This document shows, piece after piece, positions 12,301 to 19,075 of a DNA stretch of 64,000 nucleotides. A program made the translations under genes and the position numbers. The notes beneath the pieces are model-generated. The model was given only the letters and a program-made list of their open reading frames with translations. It did no database searches and had not been told where the DNA came from. Source of the DNA: 66-474 sp964489055 (GTDB lineage Bacteria > Pseudomonadota > Gammaproteobacteria > Xanthomonadales > Rhodanobacteraceae). The DNA lies in contig CAZAXF010000005.1 in assembly GCA_964489055.1 (NCBI GenBank), positions 1 to 64,000 on the forward strand. The letters run 5' to 3'. The first letter of the stretch is position 1. Every line of letters begins with the position of its first letter.

Positions 12301-12902
12301 CCGCCGCTGGCCGCCGCGATGGTGCCGTGGTTGACGATACCCGCGCGCGCGCCATGTGCGTCGAGGCTGAAGTGCTGCTTGAGGAAATCATCCGGTGTGA
12401 GGTCGAGCGTGCTGGCCACCAGCCCGCCGACGTTCAACTGCGCGCTGGCACCGAAGATGATGCCGTGGGTGTTGATCAGGAAGATCTGGCCGTTGGAGGT
12501 GACCTTGCCGAAGATCTGGCTGGGGTTCTGGTCGAGGATGCGGTTCAGCGCGATCGCGCTCGCACCCGGCTGGTTGAACAGCACGCTGGCGTCCTTGCCG
12601 ACGTTGAAGGTCTGCCAGTCCAGCGCCAGCAGCCTGGACTGCTGGTTGACCACGGTTTCGGCGCCTTTCTGCGCGATGCTTCCCTGGCCACCGACCACAC
12701 GCCCGCCGGTGGGCGTCTCGGTGGCAGCCACGGCAGCCGCACCCGATGCCGCCGAGGCCATGCCGCACACCAGCAGCGAACCGAGCGCCAATCCCACGCC
12801 GAAGGCGAGATGCCGGTAGCGCAGGCGCCGGGTTGGCTGCCCGTTGCACGCGCGCCGCGACGCTCCCGTGACCCGTTGCATGCTGTGGCGATTGGCATTC
12901 AT
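3330..12902 (-). CDS. Giant filamentous-haemagglutinin-type exoprotein (TpsA) of a two-partner secretion system
   Basis: This is a 3190-residue predicted secreted adhesin. It has a long basic signal region (about 1-51, ending GMASA), then the TPS domain (about 65-190) that its transporter TpsB recognises. That domain includes QQSRLLALDWQTFNV, LNRILDQNPSQIFG and LINTHGIIFG, the last matching the family's NPNGI loop with P and N changed. About 2900 residues of beta-helix repeats follow, rich in Gly, Ala, Thr and Asn, with recurrent TSGxQTYxGAVxL and ITLANxGNDF units. Residues 786-1070 recur at 1116-1400 without visible change. The last 15 residues hold a Cys pair (C3176, C3186), reminiscent of the C-terminal Cys pair that tethers HMW1-type adhesins to their pore. 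ATG 12902 follows an AAGGGG site and lies 16 bases after tpsB. Adhesion is inferred from the family. Confidence 0.92.
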   Translation of the reverse strand: MNANRHSMQRVTGASRRACNGQPTRRLRYRHLAFGVGLALGSLLVCGMASAASGAAAVAATETPTGGRVVGGQGSIAQKGAETVVNQQSRLLALDWQTFNVGKDASVLFNQPGASAIALNRILDQNPSQIFGKVTSNGQIFLINTHGIIFGASAQLNVGGLVASTLDLTPDDFLKQHFSLDAHGARAGIVNHGTIAAASGGSVSLIGGQVANDGLILADYGHINLDGADKAVLDFDGNGLINVEITGALKQRFDADKAAVTNTGKLSAKGGTVVLQASAAKDLFTNLVNNSGVIKAGGISTAGGVVRLVAHGGNTVNSGSIDVSGTHGGSVQLLSDRDVMVTGGALDASGTHGGGSIRVGGGWQGGEGLAVAARTYIAPDASLNADATIQGDGGSIAVFSRDNSVIAGSLSARGGTHGGDGGLVETSSLGALTVAGTPQVTARSVGGLGGNWLIDPNNLTIVSGNGNTNINNSNPFETTDDGASLGVDLITAALTGGANVTVKTGSNGANSEAGNITLNADLDYDGTGTNSLTFDAANKININNKIFDSTAGGDTLNLSLLAGGSVTLDGEISLGGGNFLLAAGVNTAVNAALKGGDVSITSDNGINLAADVDASGALKLASHNAPILQNGGAITVGGDSTIDALHGAIMLANAGNDFQGTVDLTGGITQITDQNALTLGALAIGDLTVTSTGALDLGHGAVVGALNVTSNGGSISQAGALSVTGASTFDAGTGDIALANAGNSFGDAISIAAAGTVELNGSGTLTMGAVANTGSLVLDTASMLTDDITTSGDQTYHGAVWLDGSGNGNGVTLTTANSTVTFDSTVDNASGLGTAQALTVDVGTGATGTASFGGAVGGGANGPLGALTLDGTGTSAFYATVQASSLTAHTQTRLYGNVTTTGVQDYGNMLYLFNPVTLVSNGGAITFADVSNQYPAQATLTVDAGSGTVAFNGAVCASGCGAGLGLDVTANGGISEGGSGEIHASGASSFTAGTADITLDNSANDFQGPLSLAGGTTKVTTAGALELDAVNVGSLQATAGGAITQTASSSLTVGGASTFDAGTNAITLANSGNDFGGLIDVASGGAVEFGGTGTLDIGTVTSTASLTLDNAATLHDDITTSGDQTYHGAVWLDGSGNGNGVTLTTANSTVTFDSTVDNASGLGTAQALTVDVGTGATGTASFGGAVGGGANGPLGALTLDGTGTSAFYATVQASSLTAHTQTRLYGNVTTTGVQDYGNMLYLFNPVTLVSNGGAITFADVSNQYPAQATLTVDAGSGTVAFNGAVCASGCGAGLGLDVTANGGISEGGSGEIHASGASSFTAGTADITLDNSANDFQGPLSLAGGTTKVTTAGALELDAVNVGSLQATAGGAITQTASSSLTVGGASTFDAGTNAITLANAGNDFTGAVSLTGGNTQIADGNALTLGTLATGDLIVTSHGALNLGEGAVDALSATSNGGSITQAGGLTVTGAAALNAGLGAIALTDTGNDFQDSVSAIGAGIAIYDTNDLSIASLTDNANGDVSLIAGGQLSGVGAIYAGAGDITLAANGGALSVSGLAGHDISVIGRDGVTLTGVVDAGGTLQLGSTNAAIVQIGAAITAVGDTTVDAGGGAITLANAGNDFTGAVSLTGGNTQIADGNALTLGTLATGNLIVTSHGALNLGAGAVGALSATSNGGAITQTGGLTATGTSSIDAGANAITLDKANDFTGVVSLTNSGANDVTLDNGANLLSLGNVNVGSGALTVDATGITQVVGTGIVQSPGAGAASFNAHAGVLNLHSTLNNLTGIVNLANTGNFLVYLDNGGNALTLGALHVGSGPLTITDYGIGALLLTQDVTTDGGAVNFGGAVTIDGSPTVTVDTTGGGAPGANISFGGDVNGASANADSLTLNAGNGAVNFGGAVGNTAVLQNLTTTSRTFSVANTLGIGQDLSITSTAGPISQGAAWTVGGASMLDAGSNAITLTDAGNSFGGPITVTGSAVELAGTGTLDMGSVSAASLILDGASTLHDDITTSGTQTYNGAVTLDGSGSSVALSGNGITFASTVDNLSGATPQDLTVNSGTGAAKFAGAIGGINGPLGALSVTGTGQAQFLGDVAAASLDATAPVLLGADITTSGNQKYNGAVALGTNVAVTSNNGNVTFAGTLDNAVSGTPESLVVTAANGAVTFGNAVGSLNGPLGNLGSSSKTFSDSGAFGIGGNLTVTTTGGDITQGAAWKVTGNSVFGAGNNAVALGNPNNDFTGSVTLTGAGVAVTDVNDLTIGGLTDNNNGNVSLIAGGQLFGVGPINAGTGSITLTAAGAVLTTAALTGGDISLTGGNGISLGDDVNAGGTLTLSSGGNIDESSTTVITANTLTGASTGSTHLDGDNFIANLENFTANGFSLTNAQALTVASGITIDGMAGGTALETTAGDLTINGTVGNAAGTTSLTSAGDINEGAGGVVVAATLTGASAGDTTLTGSNNKIASVGQFNAVNFTLIDNTALSVVGQLATTGDISLTTTGGPANVLTVGQALSGGSVTLQSAGDLSITRTVQGSAVNLAANGNLSIDAAVDSGTGTTTLTQNGSGSISEGVGGSITAGTLTGTAQGGATLGGANAIANLGNFTAVGFSLTNATDLTVAAGSTVDGGANTSLTITGAGSDLTIDGHVNGTTTNLVSAGAINEGATGVVTADTLTGSATAAAQLTGNNAINKLGNFTAASLALSNGQTLTIGAGSTVDGGSSTTLTTTGATSNLVIDGSLKGSTTTLNVGGAISEGAAGALTAGTLTGTSGGAADLSGNNAVANLGDFTAAGFSLTSNQSLTVASGATVDGGFGTTLTTTGAGHDLGINGTVVGDLITLNSAGAIGEGSGGLVQGGALTGNSVGDTSLGQARVDELDAFSAADFSLTNAGALTVNGPLATIGNAGNIRLATTGAGNALTVNQAVQGAAISLASAGDLTVANAVTGTQVDLTADGNLAINAAVDSGSGTTTLTQTGSGAITGNANGSITAATLTGSATGTTTLGSAGQFMANHVDTLGGFSSQAGFSFTNDGTLTLASVNGSAFTVDAGKSDLYLEVRNGDLLQTGNNWLYDGSGTWSSTGRIGLSTAPIYVTGVGAQTVAHVGMPPAYFYGVDYNGNLLPFSPSTGGLVVNVPTSILSSKSQGVNGHSDHYIDISVVTAIYRAYGIVPTGVLLPRDQYDCRPDQPPSELCPERN
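8703..9557. repeat. Long direct repeat inside tpsA, copy nearer the 3' end of the gene
   Basis: This 855-base segment matches 9693-10547 with no difference found by eye; the period is 990 bases, a multiple of three, so the duplication keeps frame and corresponds to 330 codons. The sequence departs at 8702/9692 and at 9558/10548. It encodes exoprotein residues about 1116-1400. Confidence 0.93.
9693..10547. repeat. Long direct repeat inside tpsA, copy nearer the 5' end of the gene
   Basis: This is the partner of 8703-9557 and encodes exoprotein residues about 786-1070. Identity at the nucleotide level over 855 bases, in a gene whose other repeats have drifted apart, indicates a recent unequal exchange or an active copy-number-variable tract. 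Confidence 0.93.
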
Positions 12903-12918
12903 GGTCGTTCCCCTTGCT

Positions 12919-14925
12919 TCAGAACGTCAGGTTGAAACGTCCGTAGATCTGGTAGTCGCGGTTTCCCGGTGGTGGCTGGCTGCCGACCGGCACCGCACCG
13001 TCGAGCCGGAACATGAGGTTGTGCCAGCGTGGCAGGCGGAAGATCAGCCCCACGCCGGCACCGCGGTAGGTGACCACGTGCCCGCCGTGGAGGTGGTTGG
13101 CGCCCACCGGATAGCCGCGCGCGAAATCGACAAACCCCTGCAGCGTCAGCAGCTCGCCCCAGGGCTGGCCATGGAACGGCGAGGGCTTGTTCGCGAAGCC
13201 CGGCGCATTGACGTGGTATTCGAGCGCCGAGTAATAACCGCGGTCGCTCAGGGCATCTGCGATCGGATACGCCCGCACGCTGTCGGGACCGCCGATCACG
13301 AACTGTTCCATCGGCACCAGCGCGTCGTTGGTGTATTGCCCGGCAAACTTGAAGAACAGTTGCTGGTTGGGCGAGAGGAACTGGATGCGGGTGTAGCCCA
13401 GCTTCGCGATGGTGAAGCTGCTGGCATGGTTGGGGCTGACCAGGTCCGGGTACGCCGAATCGTCGCTCAGCGACTGGCGCAGCGCGACCGACAGCATGTC
13501 AAGGCCGTGGAAGCGCCGATCAGTGTGCTGCATCGCGAAACCCAGTTGCGCGACGTCGAAACGCTCGTCGGACAACTGGAACCCGATGCTGCGCAACACG
13601 GACTGCTCGCGAATGAACCTGAGCGATCCGGTCATCCACAGATCGGTGCGGTTGATGAATTTCCACTGCATGCCGGCGTGGTAGCGCGAGGTCGGCCCGC
13701 GCACGTCCAGCGCGGCAAACTGTCCGCTGTTGAGCTGCAGTTCGCTGCGCTCGGCGCCGATTTCCGCGCTCAAGCCCGGCACCTTCACCGTGGGCACGCT
13801 GTAATTGAGCGTGCCGTAGGTGTTCTGGTGCGGGTCGAACGCGTAGTTGATGCCCACGGAAAGCTCGTCACCGATGCCCAGCGGGTTGTACCAGTCCAGA
13901 CCGGCCTCGGCGCGGTAGCGGCCGGTGAGATCGGTTCCGTAGTTGTTCACGCCGACGTTGAAGGACACCGGGCGCCGCTCGTGCGCCACCATGATCAGGT
14001 CGGTCTGCCCGGTCTTTTCGCCCGGCTGGAAGGTCGAGGTGACCGATACGCCGGGCAGGTCGCGGTCATACAGCAGCGCGGTGTCGACATCACGCTTGCG
14101 AAGCGGCTTGCCGCGCAGCTTCTCGGCCGGCGCGGCGATGACCCAGGGCCGATAATGCTTGGTGCCCTGCACCTCGATCTTGCCGATCTTGCCCTCGAGC
14201 ACGTCGATGTGGACCAGGTCATCCGCTCCCACGGTCTGCGCCGGCAGGTAGGCAGTGGCAACGATGAATCCGGCCTTGCGGTAGCGCTTGGTGATGGCGT
14301 CGGCGACATCCTGCAACTGGTCGAACGAGAGCCGGGCCGGCTGCGCGGAGCTGCCGCCCAGTTTCGCGAGCTGCTGGTTTGCCAGCTTCTGCATGGCTTC
14401 CGGCGTGATGCCGTCCCCGGCGTGGTTGCCCACGCCATCGACCACGAATCCGCGCACCGCGATCCGCTCCTCGGTTCCCGATTGCGTCTGGCGGCCGCTG
14501 ACCGGAGGCAGCACGCTGGTCTCGCGCGTGGGTGGTGCAGCCGGCGCGGCAGGAGGCGCAGAAGCCACCACGCCGGAGGGATGCACCGAGAACACCGCCA
14601 CTTCACTGGACAGGAATGCGTGCGCGCCCTGGTAGCCCGCCCTGGCCAGTGCCGCGTTGACCGCGGCGACGAGTTGCTTCCACTGCGCATCGCTCAGTGC
14701 GCTGGAACCGCCGTTGGCCGCAACCGCCTTGCGGTACGCGTCGTCGATGATCGCCTGCACCGGCGCCGAACCCGCCGGCACGCCACTGACCACGATCTGC
14801 GGTGGCGGGGTGGCCACGTCGGTCTGTGATGGCGCCGTGGCCGTGTCGGTCTGCGCCGCCAACGCGGGCCCGCACGCACCCAGTGTTGCCAGCGACAACG
14901 CGGCAACCAGACCGATCAATCGCAT
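12919..14925 (-). CDS. Two-partner secretion outer-membrane transporter (TpsB, ShlB/FhaC/HecB family)
   Basis: This 668-residue protein has a signal peptide (about 1-23, ending ALA), an unusually long N-terminal region of about 120 residues rich in Pro and Ala, two POTRA-like domains (about 150-235 and 235-310, with GFIVATAYLPAQ and HIDVLEGKIGKIEVQG), and a C-terminal 16-strand-type beta barrel ending in the outer-membrane signature phenylalanine. Barrel motifs include VRAYPIADALSDRGYYSALEY (the family's VRG(F/Y) signature, here VRAY) and an FVDFARGY strand. It should export TpsA, encoded 16 bases downstream, across the outer membrane. ATG 14925 is chosen because it starts the signal peptide and follows a GGGGGG ribosome site; the open frame continues upstream without a credible start. 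Confidence 0.92.
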   Translation of the reverse strand: MRLIGLVAALSLATLGACGPALAAQTDTATAPSQTDVATPPPQIVVSGVPAGSAPVQAIIDDAYRKAVAANGGSSALSDAQWKQLVAAVNAALARAGYQGAHAFLSSEVAVFSVHPSGVVASAPPAAPAAPPTRETSVLPPVSGRQTQSGTEERIAVRGFVVDGVGNHAGDGITPEAMQKLANQQLAKLGGSSAQPARLSFDQLQDVADAITKRYRKAGFIVATAYLPAQTVGADDLVHIDVLEGKIGKIEVQGTKHYRPWVIAAPAEKLRGKPLRKRDVDTALLYDRDLPGVSVTSTFQPGEKTGQTDLIMVAHERRPVSFNVGVNNYGTDLTGRYRAEAGLDWYNPLGIGDELSVGINYAFDPHQNTYGTLNYSVPTVKVPGLSAEIGAERSELQLNSGQFAALDVRGPTSRYHAGMQWKFINRTDLWMTGSLRFIREQSVLRSIGFQLSDERFDVAQLGFAMQHTDRRFHGLDMLSVALRQSLSDDSAYPDLVSPNHASSFTIAKLGYTRIQFLSPNQQLFFKFAGQYTNDALVPMEQFVIGGPDSVRAYPIADALSDRGYYSALEYHVNAPGFANKPSPFHGQPWGELLTLQGFVDFARGYPVGANHLHGGHVVTYRGAGVGLIFRLPRWHNLMFRLDGAVPVGSQPPPGNRDYQIYGRFNLTF

Positions 14926-15037
14926 TCGGGATCCCCCCAGAACTGTGACGCGTTCCTCGATTATGGCACTGCCGCGCAGTGACCGCACATGTGACGGCGC
15001 CAGCGGATGGTGCATCGTCCCGTGCGCGGCTGCGCGC

Positions 15038-15331
15038 TCAGCGGCCGCGGCCCAGCCAGCGCCGCCAGGAAAACAGCCGCGACCAGCGCGGGAACAGCGC
15101 CGAGACGGCCTCGTCGCGCGCCGGCCGCGCATCGGGCACGGTACGCGCCGCGTCCCGCGGCACGGTGTCGGCGGAAACGGTGTTGCGTGCAGTGATGCCG
15201 CCACTGTCGCACAGTGGAGAGAGCAGCTGGCGGCGCCGCGTGCGGTACTCCTCGCGGCTGATGCGCCCGAGCCGGTGCGCCTCGTCCAGCGAGCGCAGGC
15301 TGCGATTGATCTGGTGCAGGCGCTGGTTCAC
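15038..15331 (-). CDS. Small basic protein with a SHOCT-like helical motif
   Basis: This 97-residue protein begins at GTG 15331, which overlaps the stop of the kinase gene in the tetranucleotide GTGA. That arrangement usually means translational coupling, and it decides the start. Residues about 9-35 (LRSLDEAHRLGRISREEYRTRR) resemble SHOCT motifs, short helical oligomerisation modules in which a G-x-I/L-T/S-x-E-E-Y/F core is typical. The remainder is low complexity with a Trp- and Arg-rich end (WSRLFSWRRWLGRGR), which could touch membranes or nucleic acid. No catalytic feature is visible. It links the kinase gene to the two-partner secretion genes, and its coupling to the kinase suggests that the two products are needed in proportion. 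Confidence 0.68.
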   Translation of the reverse strand: MNQRLHQINRSLRSLDEAHRLGRISREEYRTRRRQLLSPLCDSGGITARNTVSADTVPRDAARTVPDARPARDEAVSALFPRWSRLFSWRRWLGRGR

Positions 15332-18300
15332 CGCAGCTCCCTCACGACCCGGAACCCGACATCCGCCTGCGGCTTGCCACCGTCGCTGCGATGGCTGGCA
15401 ACGGTGCAATCGGACCAGTAGCTGTTGTAACTGCCGCCCCTGACCATGACACTTCCCCCGCTGACCACCCACTGCCACACGTTGCCGGTCATGTTCACCA
15501 GCCCCCACGGGTTGGGTTGACGCCCCCGCGCCGAAATGGGTGCGCCAACGCCACCCCCCGCGCCGGCCGATGGCGGAATGCAGTTGCTGTCGGGCGACTG
15601 CTTCCAGCCCTGGCCGGCTTCGGCCGCGTGCAACCATTCCGCGTTCGTTGGCAAACGGTAGGTGTGCCCGGTGACCTTCGTCAACCACGACGCATAGGCC
15701 CTGGCCTGCGCCAGGCTGATGTTGGTGACCGGAAGATTGCTGCTGCCGCCCGTGCCCTTGCAGCCATGGGTGGCGGCACAGAAACGGTCGAACTCGCCGA
15801 CGGTCACGTCGGTGCGCGACATCGCGAACGGCTTGCCGCCGCCGGCAGCGGGGATCACCACCAGCGCCGGGCCGAAGCCCGAGCCAATATGGTCGGCGCA
15901 GATCCGGCCGCGCCCGACAAGGTCGGGGCGCGCGCAGGGATCTGCCGCAGCCGGCGGCTGTTCGATCGTGGGCGCGGGCGTTGGCGACGCCTTGGCCAGC
16001 GTCGGTGTCGATGGCTGCGGCGTGGGTGCCGCCGGACCCGGCGCCGGTTGCGCGCCGGCGACCGCCGGCTTCAGTGAATCGACGATGCTGGCGAACGATT
16101 CGCCGGGCAACTTCCCATGCACCTTCAGCGCCTTTTGCAACGACTGCATCGCGCCGCCGTCGGCCTTGTCCAGCGACGCCAGCCGGCTGCGCAGGTGTTC
16201 GATTTCGCCGGCCTTCACCGGATGGCCCCGCGCCTGCATCAGGTCGGCCACGAACGCCAGCCGTGCGTGCGCCTGGCGCAGATCCGTGTTGCTTCCGACC
16301 GCGCGCATTCCCTTGGCCAGCGTATCGACGGCCTGGTGGAAGCGCCCCCGCTCGGCCAGGCCCTGCGCCTGTCCCACATACGCCCGGGCCAGCAGTTGCG
16401 GGCCTTCCTTCTTCACGAATGGATTGTCCGGCTGCAATGCGCGGATCCGGGCCAGCGATTCGCTTGCCTTGCCGACGTCGTGCGCCGCCGCAGCACGCTT
16501 CATCGACTCGATCCGCGATGCCACCTCCGCCGCCGCGCTCTCCGCAGCCAGTTGCGCCTGGCGTTGCTGCTGCAGGCCCGCCAGCCGATCGCGCTGGGAA
16601 AGCAGTGGCCTGGAATCGGGCGCATAGCGCAGCGCCAGGGCCACCATGCCGGCGGCCTGCTGCACCTGGGCCGGCGTGCTGGCCCCGGCCGCCTGGTCCG
16701 CCACGACCTTCGGCAGCCGCTGCAACAACTGCTTTGTGGCCGGCGCATGGTCGGACTGCAATACCTTCAGGCTGCCGGCGACCGCCGCCTGCCACTCCGG
16801 TGCCAGCGAGGGGCTGCCAAGAAGCTTGTCCAGCGCCTTGCGGGCTTCGGGCACGGTCTGCTCGCTGGCGGTGAGCCTGGCGGCCGCGCTGCTGGCGCTT
16901 TCCAGCGTGGCCAGTTGCGCCGCACGCTGCTGCAGGCGTTTTGAATGCGGGAACAGGTGCGTGGCCAGGGCCAGCCGCCGGTGTGCCTGGTCCAGGTGCC
17001 CGGCATCGAGCGACTGGCCGATGGCAACATCGTATTTCAGTTTCAGCTCGGCGTTGTCGAGCAGCGCGCTGTGCGGATCAATCGCCCGGATCGCGTCCAG
17101 CGTCTCGACCACGTTGTCGGGCTGGTTCCTGAACAACGCGCCGGCCGCGGTGCGCTCGCTCAACTGCGTGTCCAGCTTGTTCAGCAGGCCGTTGCGCTGC
17201 TGCTCGATTGCGGTGCGTCGCACGTCCAGTTGCGGCGAATACAGCTTCAGTTTGTCGCGGATGTCGAACACGTGCTGCACGCCGGCGTAGTCGTAGCGCT
17301 TGTGTGCCGGATTCCAGTACTTGTCCACACGCGTGAGCAGGTAGGCGGCAATCACGCCGTTGTGCTTGAGCACCACCCGGCTTTCCTCGCCGCCCAGTCC
17401 GGCCAGCGCCTTGTAGGCCTCGTCGGCGCTGGTGTAATGCTGCGGATTGTCGAGCTGGAAGCGGCCGACGACCTCGTTGACGTGACGCGCGTCGAGGTAG
17501 CGGTTGACACCCCAGGCGGCGGCCGCCAGCACCACCACCGTCAGCGCGCCGTAGACCATCAACGGCCGCGCGCGCTCGCGCACGCTCACGTCGCGCAGGC
17601 CCTCGATCAACTGCAGCACGCTTTGCAGGCGTTGCTCGGCGTGGAAGGCCACGGCGTCGGCCAGTGCCTTGTTCTGGCGCTTGGTCAGACCGTGCACGCG
17701 CGGCGGGCTCAGGCCTTCCTTCAGCGCCACCTCGGCGCTCTTCTTGTCGAACGGATGCTTGCCCGTCAACAGTTCGTACACCACGCACCCGAACGCGTAG
17801 ATGTCGTCGGTCGGCCGCGGCTCGGCGCCCCGCAGCATCTCCAGGCTCGCGTACGATGGCGTCAACGCGCCCAGTGTGCCCGCGTCGAATACCGTCTGCT
17901 CCCCGGCCGCCTCCACGAACTTCCCCGCCCGCGCAATCCCGAAGTCGAACACCTTGGCCACGCCGTCGGTGGTCACCATCACGTTCCCGGGCTTGAAGTC
18001 CGAGTGCACCACCCCGGCCGTGTGCGCACGCTTGAGCGCCCAGCCCATGCCTTCGATCAACGGCCGTGCCTTTGCCAGCGGCATGCCATCGAAGGCCTCT
18101 TCCCGGATCAGCGTCTTCAGACTCGTACCGTCGATGTATTCCATCGTCATGAAGACGATGGTTCCATCCTTGTCGAAGTCGTATACCCGCACGATGTTGT
18201 CGTGCGCCAATTGTTGCGATCGCCGCGATTCGCGCTGCAGCGCGATCAGCGAATCCGGATGCCGGCGGAATTCGTCGTTCAGCACCTTCACCGCCACGTA

Positions 18301-18954
18301 CGGGTCGCGATCGCGCGCTTCCACCTTGCGCTCATCGCGTGCCAGGTACACCACGCCCATGCCGCCCCGGCCCAGCTCGCGCTCGAGCAGGAACCGGCCC
18401 TTCAGCAGCATGCCGACGGTGGCGTATTCACCGCCGGCCTCGCCCGCCACGCGCTGCCACGACGAGGTGTTCATGCTGCCCGCCGAACCGGTGCTGCCAG
18501 TGCCGGTCGATCCGGTCTGCCCCGGACGCGACGGCGGTTGCACGATGGTCGCCGATTCGCCGGCTTCGGTCGCGGGCGGGCCCGGCCGCACCACGGTGCC
18601 ATCTTCTTCCGGGGGCCCGGACACCGGCTCCACGCGCGTGGCGTCGCCGCCCGCGGGCACCTGCGCGCCGGGCTCGCCGGGCGGCGCGGAAGGCACCACG
18701 CGCGTAATGTCTTCGTCTTCCGGTTCCAGGCCGGATTCCGGCGCGGCCGGCTGCATGCTTGCCAGCTTGGTCAGCAACGCCTTGACGATCTGCGGGCTGA
18801 GTTGCCCCTCGTCCCGCAATTGCTCGAGCCACGCCACCTCGTGGCGGTACAGGGCGTCCGGCAGCGCGCCACGTTCGCTCAACGCGTCGAACAGCGCCGG
18901 CAGTTTCAGGCTGCCTTCGCGCAGTGCCGCAACCAGTTGTTCGATCGTGGTCAT
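15328..18954 (-). CDS. PpkA-like transmembrane Ser/Thr protein kinase with C-terminal FGE-sulfatase (SUMF1) domain
   Basis: This 1208-residue kinase has a short N-terminal helical domain (1-65). Next comes a flexible linker with four T-x-V-x-P motifs (Thr84, Thr106, Thr120, Thr136). The kinase domain (about 187-450) has a glycine loop at 195-200, Lys223, a catalytic loop HSDFKPGN (317-324) and DFG 337-339. The HxD arginine is Ser, so it is a non-RD kinase. One membrane helix (about 466-484) is followed by a long helical, probably periplasmic region (500-990). The SUMF1 domain is at about 1010-1208. In SUMF1 the paired active-site Cys lie in RGGS-x-x-C-x4-C; here the first is Ser1178 and only Cys1183 remains, so sensing is more likely than formylglycine formation. 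In T6SS loci such kinases act with PppA and an FHA protein to switch assembly. Bases 17647-18486 nearly match kinase 2. Confidence 0.93.
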   Translation of the reverse strand: MTTIEQLVAALREGSLKLPALFDALSERGALPDALYRHEVAWLEQLRDEGQLSPQIVKALLTKLASMQPAAPESGLEPEDEDITRVVPSAPPGEPGAQVPAGGDATRVEPVSGPPEEDGTVVRPGPPATEAGESATIVQPPSRPGQTGSTGTGSTGSAGSMNTSSWQRVAGEAGGEYATVGMLLKGRFLLERELGRGGMGVVYLARDERKVEARDRDPYVAVKVLNDEFRRHPDSLIALQRESRRSQQLAHDNIVRVYDFDKDGTIVFMTMEYIDGTSLKTLIREEAFDGMPLAKARPLIEGMGWALKRAHTAGVVHSDFKPGNVMVTTDGVAKVFDFGIARAGKFVEAAGEQTVFDAGTLGALTPSYASLEMLRGAEPRPTDDIYAFGCVVYELLTGKHPFDKKSAEVALKEGLSPPRVHGLTKRQNKALADAVAFHAEQRLQSVLQLIEGLRDVSVRERARPLMVYGALTVVVLAAAAWGVNRYLDARHVNEVVGRFQLDNPQHYTSADEAYKALAGLGGEESRVVLKHNGVIAAYLLTRVDKYWNPAHKRYDYAGVQHVFDIRDKLKLYSPQLDVRRTAIEQQRNGLLNKLDTQLSERTAAGALFRNQPDNVVETLDAIRAIDPHSALLDNAELKLKYDVAIGQSLDAGHLDQAHRRLALATHLFPHSKRLQQRAAQLATLESASSAAARLTASEQTVPEARKALDKLLGSPSLAPEWQAAVAGSLKVLQSDHAPATKQLLQRLPKVVADQAAGASTPAQVQQAAGMVALALRYAPDSRPLLSQRDRLAGLQQQRQAQLAAESAAAEVASRIESMKRAAAAHDVGKASESLARIRALQPDNPFVKKEGPQLLARAYVGQAQGLAERGRFHQAVDTLAKGMRAVGSNTDLRQAHARLAFVADLMQARGHPVKAGEIEHLRSRLASLDKADGGAMQSLQKALKVHGKLPGESFASIVDSLKPAVAGAQPAPGPAAPTPQPSTPTLAKASPTPAPTIEQPPAAADPCARPDLVGRGRICADHIGSGFGPALVVIPAAGGGKPFAMSRTDVTVGEFDRFCAATHGCKGTGGSSNLPVTNISLAQARAYASWLTKVTGHTYRLPTNAEWLHAAEAGQGWKQSPDSNCIPPSAGAGGGVGAPISARGRQPNPWGLVNMTGNVWQWVVSGGSVMVRGGSYNSYWSDCTVASHRSDGGKPQADVGFRVVRELR
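17647..18486. repeat. Kinase-domain segment nearly identical to 20556-21395
   Basis: The 840 bases match the second kinase gene at an offset of 2909 bases with one mismatch found by eye (G at 17692, A at 20601). Outside these limits the two genes are clearly different in sequence, so the block looks like a gene-conversion tract and not like a whole-gene duplication. Confidence 0.93.
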
Positions 18955-19075
18955 TGCCGTGTTTCATTGCTCCTGCGGGCACAGCCGCTGCCGGCGCATC
19001 CGGCTGCGCCGCGGCGTTTCAGCCTGTTCCCGGGGCGGATGCGATCAGCGCGCAGCCCGTACGTCGCCCCAACGC

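Noticed and set aside
6882..12935. A plus-strand open frame of about 2017 codons opposite the exoprotein gene
   Set aside because: It is the mirror frame of a repetitive GC-rich gene, has no signal, domain or normal composition, and disappears as soon as the minus-strand gene is accepted.
15328..16000. A functional formylglycine-generating enzyme and hence a sulfatase pathway
   Set aside because: One of the two active-site cysteines is replaced and no sulfatase gene lies in the window.
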